From assembly GCA_039029135.1 (NCBI GenBank), contig JBCCGT010000002.1, positions 248,001 through 312,000 on the forward strand: DNA of 64,000 nt, in the 5' to 3' direction. Position 1 is the stretch's first letter; every line of letters begins with the position of its first letter. Shown here piece by piece: positions 1 through 8,831 of this stretch. The notes below the pieces were generated by a model. That model was not told where the DNA came from. It saw only the letters and a list, made by a program, of their open reading frames with translations, and did no database searches. Both the position numbers and the translations under genes were made by a program. This DNA is from JALZVT01 sp039029135. Lineage in GTDB: Bacteria; Pseudomonadota; Gammaproteobacteria; Pseudomonadales; Azotimanducaceae.

Positions 1-1548
1 CAGCAGGAACTGCGTGCCGTAGTAGATCGTCGCGGCATCGTGCGGGCTGACGATCACCGGCGGATTCCAGTTCGCGCGGTACTTCAGATCCTTAGAGTCC
101 TTGCCGAATACCATCTCCGGATACGGAATGATCGAGCGCGTCTTTTCATTGTCGCGGTCGTATTCGGTCAGGGTGCCATTGATGGTGGTCGCATAGACGA
201 GGCGCGGGTCGTCCGGGTCGAAGGCGATGTGCGCGCTCTCGCCGCCGCCGACCGCGTGATAGTCGTCCACCCCGATGCTGCCATCCCAGGCGGCGCTGGC
301 GATGGATACCGTCGAGTTGTCCTGCTGGCCCGCATACAGCCGGAACGGCTGCTGATTATCGGTGTTGATGCGATAAAACTGAGCGGTCGGCTGATTGTTG
401 ATCGAGCTCCAGCTCTTGCCGCCGTCGAAGGTGACGGTCGCGCCGCCGTCGTTGGCGTTGATGAAGTTATCCCCGTTCGCGGGGTTGAACCAGAGATCGT
501 GGTGATCGCCGTGGGGTGCTCTTACCAGCGTCCAGTCCTCGCCGCCGTTCACCGACTTGTACAACCCGGTGTTCATGGCCCATACGGTATTGGCGTCGGT
601 CGGATCGACTGCGATGTGGATGTAGTACCAGGCGCGCGCCCACAGCGCGCGGTGGCCGTTGATCAACCGCCAGGACGCGCCGCGGTCCTCGCTGCGCCAG
701 ACGCCGCCTTCGCCCGGGCCCGCCTCGATGATCGCGTACACCCGCTCCGGTTTGTCCGGTGACACGGCGATGCCGACCTTGCCGATCAGCTCGGGCAAGC
801 CGCCTTGCAGCTGCTCCCAGCTATCGCCGCCGTCGACGGACTTGTAGAGGCCGCCCCCCTCGCCGCCGGACTTGATGAACCAGGGCTTGCGGCCGTGGTG
901 CCACATGCCGGCGTAGAGAACGCGCGGGTTGGTCGGGTCCATGGTGATGTCGGTCGCGCCGGTGTCCGCATTCACCTCGAGCACCAGCTGCCAGCTCTTG
1001 CCGCCGTCCTGCGTTCGGTACACGCCGCGCTCCGGATTCGGCGCCCAGATCTGCCCCTGCGCCGCTACATAGGCGATGTCGGGATTCGTCGGGTGGATCT
1101 GAATCTTGGCGATCTGCCCCGCGCGCGGCAGCCCTACGTACGCAAACGTCTCGCCCGCATCGGTGGATTTCCACAGGCCCTCGCCCTGGGATGTGGTGAC
1201 GCCGCGTATCGGCGCCTCGCCGGTGCCGACATAGACGATGTTCGAGTCGGACGGCGCTACTGCGATCGCGCCGATCGTGCCGACGGGAATCTGGTCATCG
1301 GAAATGTTGCGCCAGCTAACGCCCGCGTTGTGCGTCTTCCAAACGCCGCCGCCGGTCGCGCCCATGTAGTAGACCTGCGAGTCGCCCACTACACCGTGTA
1401 CGGCCGTGACCCGACCGCCGCGCCAGGGGCCAATCAGTCGGTACTCGAGTCCGTCGAAGCGCTCCGGCGCGACGCTCTCAGCGCGAGCCTCATCAGCAGC
1501 GATTGCGGCGAGCAGAACAAATGCGATCAGGGAGAAAAAACGGCACAT
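1..1548 (-). CDS. BNR/sortilin-type beta-propeller protein, secreted (3' end beyond window)
   Basis: The reading frame opens at an ATG at 1548 and stays open to the left edge, giving the first 516 residues; the C-terminus is outside the window. It starts with a Sec signal peptide (MCRFFSLIAFVLLAAI, cleaved after about residue 24). The mature part has repeated Asp-box/BNR motifs such as YRTQDGGKSW, LYKSVDGGDSW and VWRSEDRGASW, the signature of VPS10/sortilin or YCF48-like propellers often labelled WD40/BNR glycosyl hydrolases. Full-length relatives are usually about 1000 residues. The substrate is unknown and the hydrolase label is not supported by a catalytic motif I can see. It is divergent from the TonB-dependent receptor at 1752, with 203 bp between them. 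Confidence 0.85.
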   Translation of the reverse strand, partial: MCRFFSLIAFVLLAAIAADEARAESVAPERFDGLEYRLIGPWRGGRVTAVHGVVGDSQVYYMGATGGGVWKTHNAGVSWRNISDDQIPVGTIGAIAVAPSDSNIVYVGTGEAPIRGVTTSQGEGLWKSTDAGETFAYVGLPRAGQIAKIQIHPTNPDIAYVAAQGQIWAPNPERGVYRTQDGGKSWQLVLEVNADTGATDITMDPTNPRVLYAGMWHHGRKPWFIKSGGEGGGLYKSVDGGDSWEQLQGGLPELIGKVGIAVSPDKPERVYAIIEAGPGEGGVWRSEDRGASWRLINGHRALWARAWYYIHIAVDPTDANTVWAMNTGLYKSVNGGEDWTLVRAPHGDHHDLWFNPANGDNFINANDGGATVTFDGGKSWSSINNQPTAQFYRINTDNQQPFRLYAGQQDNSTVSIASAAWDGSIGVDDYHAVGGGESAHIAFDPDDPRLVYATTINGTLTEYDRDNEKTRSIIPYPEMVFGKDSKDLKYRANWNPPVIVSPHDAATIYYGTQFLL

Positions 1549-1751
1549 CAAGGCAGGCCTTTTCGTTAGACTGGGTTCGCCTTGAGTGTAAGGAACGGGG
1601 ACGGGAAACACTATTTAGGCGCAACAAGCCGCAATTGGGCACTGCCGGGTAGGAGCGGCGCGAGTGCCTGAGCGGCCGGCTTCGCCGTGTCGCAACACGG
1701 GGATCGCCGTTTACCGATAGCGCACAGACACAACATCCGGACGTTTCCCCG

Positions 1752-3839
1752 TTGAACCCAAAACAGATTGTTCCCGCGCTAGGGATAGCGCTCGCCTCGC
1801 TTTGCGCGCCCCCCCTGGCGGCCGCCGCCGAAGAGCCGGCTCTGCAAGCCACCACCCAACCCACACCCGAGCTCGCCGCCAGGCAGGTCTATGTGCCCGC
1901 CGATTTCGCGCGCTTCGTACCACGCACGGCGCTCGACATGGCCCGTCAGATACCCGGCTTTCCCATCAACGAAGGCGGCAACGATCGCGGCTTCGGACAG
2001 GCGGATACCAACATCCTGGTGAACGGTCGCCGCGTATCAGGAAAGTCCAACGGACCGGTCGCGGCGCTCGCGCGCATTCCCGTCGGTGACGTGCAGCGCC
2101 TGGAGATTCTGGACGGCGCCAGCCTCGACATCGGCGGACTGTCCGGCCAAGTGTTGAATGTGGTCACCGCTACCGGCGGCCGAATCAGCGGCCGCTTTTT
2201 CTACTCGCCACAGCATCGCACCGACAATCTGCCGTTCCGCTGGGGCAACGCCGAGCTATCGCTGTCGGGCGGCTCAGAATCGACCGAGTGGACGCTGACC
2301 CTGCGCAACGACCAACAGCAGTTCGGTTCCAAGGGACCGGAGTTCGTCACCGACGGTGCGGGTAACGCGCTCGATACGCGCGACGAGCGCAACTCCACGC
2401 GCTTCGACGTGCCCGGCGTGGCGGGATCGCTGACGCGCGAGTTCGGCGGTGGGTCCGTGCTCAACGTCAGCGGCGAGATCAACGGTTTCATCCGCAGAGA
2501 CAAGGAGTATTCCGAGCGCAACCCCGTCAATGGCATCGCCAACACTCGGAATCTGCGAGAGTCCGAGGACGAGCTGAACTACGAGGTCGGCGTCGACTAC
2601 GAGTTTCCGCTCGGGGCTGGACGACTGAAGCTCATCGGGCTGCACCTGTTCGAAAACAGCCCGACGAAGTCGCGGGTGGAGTTTGAGTTTGCCGACGGCC
2701 GCCCCACGGCCGGCTCGCTGTTCGAGCGCGAGGCGGACGAGTTCGAGTCTGTGCTGCGTGCGGAGTACGGCTTCGAGCGCCTTGGCGGTGACTGGCAGGT
2801 GTCGCTGGAGGGGGCGCGCAACATTCTCGACATCGAAGCGGAGCTGGCCGTGCGCGACGCGCTGGGACAGCTCATGGCCGTGGACCTGCCCGGCGCCTCA
2901 TCGCGGGTCGAGGAAGACCGCGCAGAGTTCACGGTGAGCTACGGTCGCGCGCTCAGTTCGCAGCTGCAGCTGCAGACTTCCGTGGGGGTTGAATACTCGG
3001 AAATCAGCCAGGCGGGTGAGTTCGGCCAGACTCGCGACTTCGTCAGGCCCAAGGGTTTCGCCTCGCTGAATTGGCGAGCCAACGACGCCTTGAACCTGGC
3101 GCTGCGACTCGAGCGCAGCGTCGGCCAGCTCAACTTCTTCGACTTCATCTCCTCGGTGAACATCGACCAGGAACGCGAGAACGTCACGAACAGCAACCTG
3201 GTACCACCGCAGAGCTGGCTGGCGGAGCTGCAGGTACAGCTGTCGTTTGGTGAGCTGGGATCGATGACGCTCACGGGCTTCTATGAGGAACTGAGCGATA
3301 TCGTCGATCTGATACCGATCGCCGGCGGCGGCCAGGCGCCGGGCAACATCGACTCGGCGCGACGCTACGGCGGCAGCGCAAACGTCACGCTGCAGTTCGA
3401 TGGCCTCGGCTGGCGCGGCGCGCGCCTGGACGTCGAGACGAACTACACCGACTCCGAGGTTCGCGACCCGCTGCTCGGCAACCGGCGCAGAATCTCGGAT
3501 CAGGACTACCTCGAGTACGGCGTCACGCTGCGGCAGGACTTTCCCGGCACGGATTGGGCCGTCGGCTTCGAGATGTTCTACGACGAGGAATCGCCGCTGG
3601 TGCGGCTCGACGAGGTCAGCCAGTTCAAACCCAGCGCCGCCTTCACCCGCGTGTTTATCGAAAAGAAAGACCTGTACGGCGTGACCGTTCGCGCGATGGT
3701 CGGCAACCTCAACGATCGCACGAACGACTTCTTCCGCACCTCCTTTGTCGACCGCGCCGCCGGCCAGATCGACTTTCGCGAAGAACGCTTCCGCGGCTTC
3801 GGCACCCTCTACGAACTGGAGATCGAGGGCAGCTTTTAG
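1752..3839 (+). CDS. TonB-dependent outer membrane receptor
   Basis: A 695-residue protein starting at TTG; no ATG or GTG lies nearby in frame, and translation from the TTG gives a clear signal peptide (MNPKQIVPALGIALASLCAP, cleaved near residue 25). A plug-like region follows (DMARQIPGFPINEGGNDRGF, NILVNGRRVSGKS, then VQRLEILDGASLDIGG). The rest is a long beta-barrel with alternating aromatic and polar segments, ending in aromatic Phe (LEIEGSF), typical of BAM-inserted barrels. It takes up an unknown ligand across the outer membrane using TonB energy. I see no clear Fur box upstream. The neighbouring propeller gene is divergent, so co-function is uncertain. Confidence 0.85.
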   Translation: MNPKQIVPALGIALASLCAPPLAAAAEEPALQATTQPTPELAARQVYVPADFARFVPRTALDMARQIPGFPINEGGNDRGFGQADTNILVNGRRVSGKSNGPVAALARIPVGDVQRLEILDGASLDIGGLSGQVLNVVTATGGRISGRFFYSPQHRTDNLPFRWGNAELSLSGGSESTEWTLTLRNDQQQFGSKGPEFVTDGAGNALDTRDERNSTRFDVPGVAGSLTREFGGGSVLNVSGEINGFIRRDKEYSERNPVNGIANTRNLRESEDELNYEVGVDYEFPLGAGRLKLIGLHLFENSPTKSRVEFEFADGRPTAGSLFEREADEFESVLRAEYGFERLGGDWQVSLEGARNILDIEAELAVRDALGQLMAVDLPGASSRVEEDRAEFTVSYGRALSSQLQLQTSVGVEYSEISQAGEFGQTRDFVRPKGFASLNWRANDALNLALRLERSVGQLNFFDFISSVNIDQERENVTNSNLVPPQSWLAELQVQLSFGELGSMTLTGFYEELSDIVDLIPIAGGGQAPGNIDSARRYGGSANVTLQFDGLGWRGARLDVETNYTDSEVRDPLLGNRRRISDQDYLEYGVTLRQDFPGTDWAVGFEMFYDEESPLVRLDEVSQFKPSAAFTRVFIEKKDLYGVTVRAMVGNLNDRTNDFFRTSFVDRAAGQIDFREERFRGFGTLYELEIEGSF

Positions 3840-3885
3840 CACCCCCAGCCACCGCGGACGGCAGCGGCCCAGGCCGGAAAGAAAC

Positions 3886-3961
3886 GGGGTCAGAGTGGGG
3901 ACTCTGACCCCTGACTGGCCCCCTGAAGCCGACCCCTGACTCCACCCCCGACTCTGACCCC
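3886..3961. repeat. REP-like palindromic element, GGGGTCAGAGT family
   Basis: GGGGTCAGAGT at 3886-3896 pairs perfectly with ACTCTGACCCC at 3901-3911 across a GGGG loop. Further GACCCCTGACT-like copies follow, including a second ACTCTGACCCC at 3951-3961. It lies in the gap between the TonB receptor and the amidohydrolase. A related unit (GGGGTCAGGGGTCA) occurs at 12184. The architecture resembles bacterial REP sequences mobilised by RAYT transposases, but no transposase is in this window. It could also work as a terminator for the receptor gene. Confidence 0.6.
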
Positions 3962-4007
3962 TAACCCTAACTCCAGTATTGCCGGTCAAAACGACAGCGG
4001 CGCCGGC

Positions 4008-4037
4008 TTGACTATTAATTGAACGTGTTCATATTAT
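4008..4037 (+). promoter_or_regulatory. Sigma-70 promoter with palindromic operator in the spacer
   Basis: TTGACT at 4008-4013 and TATTAT at 4032-4037 are separated by 18 bp. The spacer holds the inverted repeat TGAACGTGTTCA (4020-4031, arms TGAAC/GTTCA). A repressor bound there would block RNA polymerase; the TetR protein encoded just downstream at 5280 is the obvious candidate. The amidohydrolase start at 4071 follows a GGGGAG ribosome-binding site. Confidence 0.6.
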
Positions 4038-4070
4038 AGTGGCCACGGTGACAACAGCTGGGGAGCTCTC

Positions 4071-5252
4071 ATGACACTACTGAACGATCCGCGTCCTATT
4101 TCCGCAGACTCGCACGCGCTGGAAGGCCCTGAGGTGTTCGAGGGTCTGCCCGAACGCTTCGGCGACGACGCGCCGCGGGTCATCAGCAAAGAGGGGGACG
4201 GCGACTACATCGCTATTCCCAACAATCCCAAGCGCTCCCGCAACGTCGCCGTCATGGCGCTGGCCGGCACTCGTCTGGACTACGCAGAGCCCCTGCCCCG
4301 GGAACACGCCTCCAAACCCAGCGCGGGATCGCTGCAGGACCCGGAGATACAGGCGTACTTCAAGGGCGGGTACGCGGCGATGCGGCCGGGACTGACCGAC
4401 GGCGCGCGCCGGCCCGATGACCAGGACATCGACGGCGTGGCGGCCGAGGTGCTGTATCCGGGCTGGTTTCCGATGTTCGGCCTGCCCGACCTCGACCTGC
4501 TGGTCGCGCTGCAGAAGAACTACAACGATTGGATGCACCGCCAATACGTGGCTTCAAAGGGGCGTCTGGTGGGATTGGCGGCACTGCCCGTGCAGCTACC
4601 GGAGGTGGCCGTCGCAGAGCTTGAGCGCGTCATCAAGCTCGGCTTCAAGGGCATCGTCATTCCGTCGAACGCACCGCGAGGGCGGCGTTATAGCGACGAG
4701 GCGTACGACCCCATGTGGGCAATGGCGGAGGAGGCAGGCCTGCCGGTCGCGTTTCATGTGGCCTGCATGTCGCACGCCCCCGATTGGCTGAAGGCCTCAG
4801 CCAGCCGCGATCCTGTGGTGATGTACGCGGGCAGCCCCGCGCTCATCCACGACACCATGGTAGAACTGATGGTGCGAGGCGTGTGCGCCAAGTTTCCGAA
4901 GCTTAAGTTTGTGCTGGCCGAGTTCAACGCCGGTTGGATCGCGCACTGGATCGACAAAGTTCAACAGGGTTGGGCGCGGGAATACGCCAGGGACCCATCC
5001 AGTACACCGCCGGTGGACGTGATGGAGATTTGGCACCGTCAGTTCTACGCGACTATAGAGGACGACACCGCTGCATTAGGCACGCGCGATATCATCGGCG
5101 AAGAGAACCTGCTGTGGGGATCGGACTATCCGCACACCGATTCGACGTGGCCGTGCTCCACCCAGGTTCTGGATGAGATGTTCGAAAACTACTCGCCGGA
5201 GAGTCGGGACAAAATCACGCGCACCAACGTTGCGAAGCTCTACGCGCTGTAG
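4071..5252 (+). CDS. Amidohydrolase family 2 (ACMSD/LigW-like) metal-dependent hydrolase
   Basis: A 393-residue TIM-barrel hydrolase. The N-terminal metal-binding segment is ISADSHALEG (His15), a middle strand carries AFHVACMSH, and the C-terminal signature is LWGSDYPHTDSTWP, in which the Asp is the expected catalytic or metal ligand. This family includes ACMSD-type decarboxylases and lactone or aromatic-acid hydrolases; the substrate here cannot be told from sequence. The start is supported by GGGGAG eight bases upstream and by the strong promoter at 4008-4037. A TetR regulator lies convergently 27 bp downstream, and the operator in the spacer suggests local control. Confidence 0.85.
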   Translation: MTLLNDPRPISADSHALEGPEVFEGLPERFGDDAPRVISKEGDGDYIAIPNNPKRSRNVAVMALAGTRLDYAEPLPREHASKPSAGSLQDPEIQAYFKGGYAAMRPGLTDGARRPDDQDIDGVAAEVLYPGWFPMFGLPDLDLLVALQKNYNDWMHRQYVASKGRLVGLAALPVQLPEVAVAELERVIKLGFKGIVIPSNAPRGRRYSDEAYDPMWAMAEEAGLPVAFHVACMSHAPDWLKASASRDPVVMYAGSPALIHDTMVELMVRGVCAKFPKLKFVLAEFNAGWIAHWIDKVQQGWAREYARDPSSTPPVDVMEIWHRQFYATIEDDTAALGTRDIIGEENLLWGSDYPHTDSTWPCSTQVLDEMFENYSPESRDKITRTNVAKLYAL

Positions 5253-5279
5253 CGAGGCGGGCGCCGAACGAAAGGGTGG

Positions 5280-5888
5280 TCAGGATTTCTCGAGCCATTC
5301 CAGCATCGCGGCGATCATCAGCTCCGGCACGTTCTGAGTCGCATCCAGCGCAAGGCGGTGAAGATTGATGGGCAGCGCCAGGCTGCCGTGAACGGCGGAG
5401 AGCACCGTTTGAGTCAATTGATCCAGATCGCCCGCGCGGAACAGGCCGGCATCCTGCCCGGCGCTAATGGCGGATCGATAGAGCTGGAAGAAGCGATCGT
5501 CCGCAAGCGCGACCTGCGTGGGCGCGGCGATCTTTTCCGGCCGAACAAAGAGAAACGCGCTGCGGAACACGCTGGCGTTCGCAGCAGAAAAGTCGACGTA
5601 AGCGCGCAAGAGCGTCTGTAGCCTGGTCCTGGGACATTCTGTTTCTGAGGCTTGCTGTTCCATCTGTGCGAGCAGCTGCCTCACCGGCTTGCGCCAGAGT
5701 GACTGATACAACTCGCTCAGGCTGCCGAAATGCGAGTAGAGCGTCCCCACTGACACCCCGGCCTCCGTCGCCACGCGCCGCGCCGACACACTCCCCGGCC
5801 CACCGTCTTCGTACACCCGCGAGGCGGCCGCGCGAATCTTCTTGCGGATTTCCTGTTTTTGCTCGGCGGTGAGGGCGGGTCTAGGCAT
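5280..5888 (-). CDS. TetR family transcriptional regulator
   Basis: A 202-residue repressor when started at the ATG at 5888 (MPRPALTAEQKQEIRK). An upstream ATG at 5915 would add nine residues that do not look like the family. The N-terminal helix-turn-helix is clear (SARRVATEAGVSVGTLYSHF, about residues 36-55), and the C-terminal half is an all-helical ligand-binding domain. A TATAGT hexamer (5898-5903 on the reverse strand) lies just before the chosen start, implying a very short leader. The gene is convergent with the amidohydrolase and is a likely regulator of the palindrome at 4020-4031. The ligand is unknown. Confidence 0.85.
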   Translation of the reverse strand: MPRPALTAEQKQEIRKKIRAAASRVYEDGGPGSVSARRVATEAGVSVGTLYSHFGSLSELYQSLWRKPVRQLLAQMEQQASETECPRTRLQTLLRAYVDFSAANASVFRSAFLFVRPEKIAAPTQVALADDRFFQLYRSAISAGQDAGLFRAGDLDQLTQTVLSAVHGSLALPINLHRLALDATQNVPELMIAAMLEWLEKS

Positions 5889-6025
5889 AGCGAGGAAACT
5901 ATACCAAGGGGGCATGGGGTGCGCTGGGCGGGGACGCGGGCTGGGCGTAAGCGTGGGGCCAGATTTGCTCCTAGGACTAATGCGCGGCGGCGCGATGGCC
6001 GCCGCGCTGGGCGCGCAATGCGCAC

Positions 6026-7981
6026 CTATGGCATCGCTTGAATCACAACCGGCGTCAACACGCGCGGGTAGAAATGCGCATCGGTGGCGCTGTCGATCAG
6101 ATCGCCGTCAACTCGGGTATAGCGCACGGCCTCCATCTGTCCTTCGACGAGCGCCTGGATGCGCAGGAACCGTTCCTCGTAGGTCACGTCACCCACGCTC
6201 CAGATCATGACGAGCGCGCCCCCCTCGTCGACCGACCAGGAGAACTCCGCGGTCGCGCCGAGCCAGCTGCGCGTACCCGTGCCGTCGTCGCGAATCTGCA
6301 CGTTCTGCGATTCGGTCTGGTCCAGGTTGTCCCAGATAAACCAGAAGCCGACGATGGACTGGGCATCGAACGCCTGCGGCTGCTGGAGTTCCAGGGTCTG
6401 CTCGGCGCCGTCGAGGGCAGTCATGCTCGCCTCGCCGAGACCGGACGTCAGAGTCAGGGTCTCGGAGCTCTGCTCATCGGCAACCAGCGTCAGCGCGCCA
6501 ACTGCATCGACAGACCACTGACCGCTTACCTCGTTGGAGACGAACTGATCGTCGGCGAGCATCTGGTAGATAAGAGACAGCACGCCGTCTGCCTGCAGCC
6601 CCATCACACGGTAATCCAGGGGTGCGGCGACCACGTAGGTCTTATCCGCCAGCAATGCGGCATTGATCTCGGCGAAGTCCGGGCCCTCGACGATTGTCGC
6701 GAGATAGCCGGTCGTGGCACGAGACAGGCTCTGAATCTCGTCCGTTTCGAGATCGCGAACGACCCTGAGAAATTCGCGCGACTCAGGAAGATCGGCGAGC
6801 AAATAGTCGGTGGTGCTGGTATCCGCAGACTCGTCCTGGTTGGGGACCCCGTCGTCAGTCATCGCGAGCCCGTCGCGCGCGTCGATCGACCAGACAAAGA
6901 AGTCGTCCTCCGCACCGGACTGTGTATTCAGGCTGAAACCGTCGCCTGCCTCGATCACAACCCGATACACAGCACTTTCGCCGCTTTCCAGATAGCTACC
7001 CACCGCACTCTCATCGTCCAGTGGCAGGAAGGCGGTATGTGTGTAGCCGCTCGTCGACGCGTCGTCAGCGAGCGAGATGTGCAGATGCCGGACGTTTCCG
7101 GCTGCCGCAAGCAGCGAAATCACGTGCGTCGAATCCCCGACCGCCACTTCCAGCTTGCCCGCTTCGTTGACCTGCCAGCCAACGGCACTCAAGTCATTCG
7201 CGTCCTGGCGATAGCCCGAGCCGTCGGCAAACAGCGCCAATAGCTCGCCTTCATCGGACTCCATCAGCCCCGGTACGTCCTCCGGCTCGAAGGCCAGGAT
7301 AAGCTCGCTGTCCTCCAGTATGGCCGCCGTCGCCTCGGCGAGTGCGTCGGGCGAACTACTATTGAGGTCCTCGACGAAGTCGGAGGCGCCGTCCACGATG
7401 GCTTCGGCTAGCTCCAGCACGTTCTCGTAGTCATCCGGCAGAGTGACGCCGTCGATGCCATCGACAATCACCTTGATGGCGGCGGCCAACTCCAAAACCT
7501 CAACGGGGTCGACGTCCGCCGCGGCACCGTTCAGTTCTTCGATCGTATCGATGCTGCCATCAGCGGTTTCGTCGCGCGCCAGTAGGTACTGCGCGGTCGT
7601 TACGTTGGTGATGTTCTGGGCGCCGCCGTCGAGGTACTCGCCAAGCGTGCCCTGCAGGGCGACAAACTCAATGCCGGCACCGCTTTCGCTCGCTTCAAAC
7701 AGCACCAAAGCATCGCCATTCGCGCTGGTCAGCGTGATGCTGAAAGCGCCCGTCGCATCCGTCGGGGCGTCGGCATCAAAACGTTCGCCATCAACGGTGG
7801 CGGTCACCAGCGCGCCCTGGATGGGCATATCCGTAACCAAGCCCGTGATGGTGACGCTAGGCGCCGCGGGCGGATCGGCGACCGGCGGCGCCTCGGTTGC
7901 GGACGAGCCAGAGCCACCGCAGCCGGTCAGGACCATGACGCTTGCGATTAGCGCCACTAAAGAAACACAACGGACGTTCAT
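6026..7981 (-). CDS. Large secreted lipoprotein, function unknown
   Basis: A 651-residue protein with a lipoprotein signal peptide and lipobox (VMVLTGCGGSGSS, Cys about residue 21). A Pro/Ala linker is followed by a carboxypeptidase-regulatory or Ig-like segment (SVTITGLVTDMPIQGALVTA) of the kind found in surface lipoproteins. The rest is acidic and rich in beta-type repeats such as VGFWFIWDNL and YRVMGLQADGV, but I do not recognise a family. It stands alone, 118 bp from the end of the response regulator gene, and is read in the same direction. It is probably outer-membrane anchored. No enzymatic motif is visible. Confidence 0.75.
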   Translation of the reverse strand: MNVRCVSLVALIASVMVLTGCGGSGSSATEAPPVADPPAAPSVTITGLVTDMPIQGALVTATVDGERFDADAPTDATGAFSITLTSANGDALVLFEASESGAGIEFVALQGTLGEYLDGGAQNITNVTTAQYLLARDETADGSIDTIEELNGAAADVDPVEVLELAAAIKVIVDGIDGVTLPDDYENVLELAEAIVDGASDFVEDLNSSSPDALAEATAAILEDSELILAFEPEDVPGLMESDEGELLALFADGSGYRQDANDLSAVGWQVNEAGKLEVAVGDSTHVISLLAAAGNVRHLHISLADDASTSGYTHTAFLPLDDESAVGSYLESGESAVYRVVIEAGDGFSLNTQSGAEDDFFVWSIDARDGLAMTDDGVPNQDESADTSTTDYLLADLPESREFLRVVRDLETDEIQSLSRATTGYLATIVEGPDFAEINAALLADKTYVVAAPLDYRVMGLQADGVLSLIYQMLADDQFVSNEVSGQWSVDAVGALTLVADEQSSETLTLTSGLGEASMTALDGAEQTLELQQPQAFDAQSIVGFWFIWDNLDQTESQNVQIRDDGTGTRSWLGATAEFSWSVDEGGALVMIWSVGDVTYEERFLRIQALVEGQMEAVRYTRVDGDLIDSATDAHFYPRVLTPVVIQAMP

Positions 7982-8099
7982 CTACTTTTCCTGCGCAATT
8001 CGAACCGCCGGGAAAGTAAGGCAGCGCGAAATTGCTGGATGCGAATTGGTTCGCGCTACGCCCTTCGCCTGGTCGGATTACGCCGGAGACCAAACGGTT

Positions 8100-8831
8100 C
8101 TAAGCAGGATCTAAGTGATTGTCGATCTTGTACCCAACGCCGTAGACCGACTGGACGCCAGCGACCGAGTCCATGGATTCGAGCTTAAGGCGCAGATTAC
8201 GCGCGTGGGTATCAATCGTCTTGACGGAGACCACGCGAGCGTCGCGATAGGCGGCACTGGCCATATCGTCGCGCGAGAACACACGACGCGGCTCGCTCAA
8301 CAGTAGCCGCAGCAGCTGAAACTCGACGGGGGTGAGCGTCAGTTCCTGTCCGCCGACAGACGTTCGATGCTGAGCTTCATTGAGTGCGACATCTGCGAAA
8401 CGCAGTTCCGGCTCGACATTGGCGACGCCGCGCGCACGCCGCATGATGACGGAGATTCGGGACATGATCTCGAGCGGACTGAACGGTTTGCAAACGTAGT
8501 CGTCGGCCCCCGCTTCGAGCCCAGCGAGGCGGTCGAACTCGGTCACCCGGCCCGTAAGCATCAGGATGGGCACATCCGATATTGCCCTGATGTCTCTGCA
8601 CACGGCTAATCCGTCCTGCCCCGGCAAGTTCAGATCCAGGATCACAAAGTCGGGGTCAGCCTCCGCGACGGCGGAGACCACGGCCGAACCGTCCCGGATT
8701 ACCCTCGGCACGTGATTGAAACGCGTCAGGTAGGCGCACAGCACGTCTGCGTATTTGGGCTCGTCCTCCACAACAAGCACCAACAGTTCGTTGACCGGAG
8801 AGTTCACCGGGCGGGCAACGTCATCTTTCAC
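8100..8831 (-). CDS. OmpR-family response regulator (BaeR-like)
   Basis: A 243-residue two-domain regulator. The receiver has the acidic pair E22/D23, phosphoacceptor Asp66 in VILDLNLPG, a Thr switch (MLTG) and Lys115 in VCKPFSP. The C-terminal half is a winged helix with the OmpR signature (LTPVEFQLLRLLLSEPRRVFSR and VKTIDTHARNLRLKLE). It is the second gene of an operon: its ATG overlaps the stop of the kinase gene by four bases, so the two are translationally coupled. The pair resembles BaeSR/RstBA systems for envelope stress. Targets cannot be inferred here. Confidence 0.92.
   Translation of the reverse strand: MKDDVARPVNSPVNELLVLVVEDEPKYADVLCAYLTRFNHVPRVIRDGSAVVSAVAEADPDFVILDLNLPGQDGLAVCRDIRAISDVPILMLTGRVTEFDRLAGLEAGADDYVCKPFSPLEIMSRISVIMRRARGVANVEPELRFADVALNEAQHRTSVGGQELTLTPVEFQLLRLLLSEPRRVFSRDDMASAAYRDARVVSVKTIDTHARNLRLKLESMDSVAGVQSVYGVGYKIDNHLDPA

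Noticed and set aside
2898..3989. 363-residue frame opposite the TonB receptor
   Set aside because: Antisense shadow; the receptor frame has signal peptide, plug and barrel ending.
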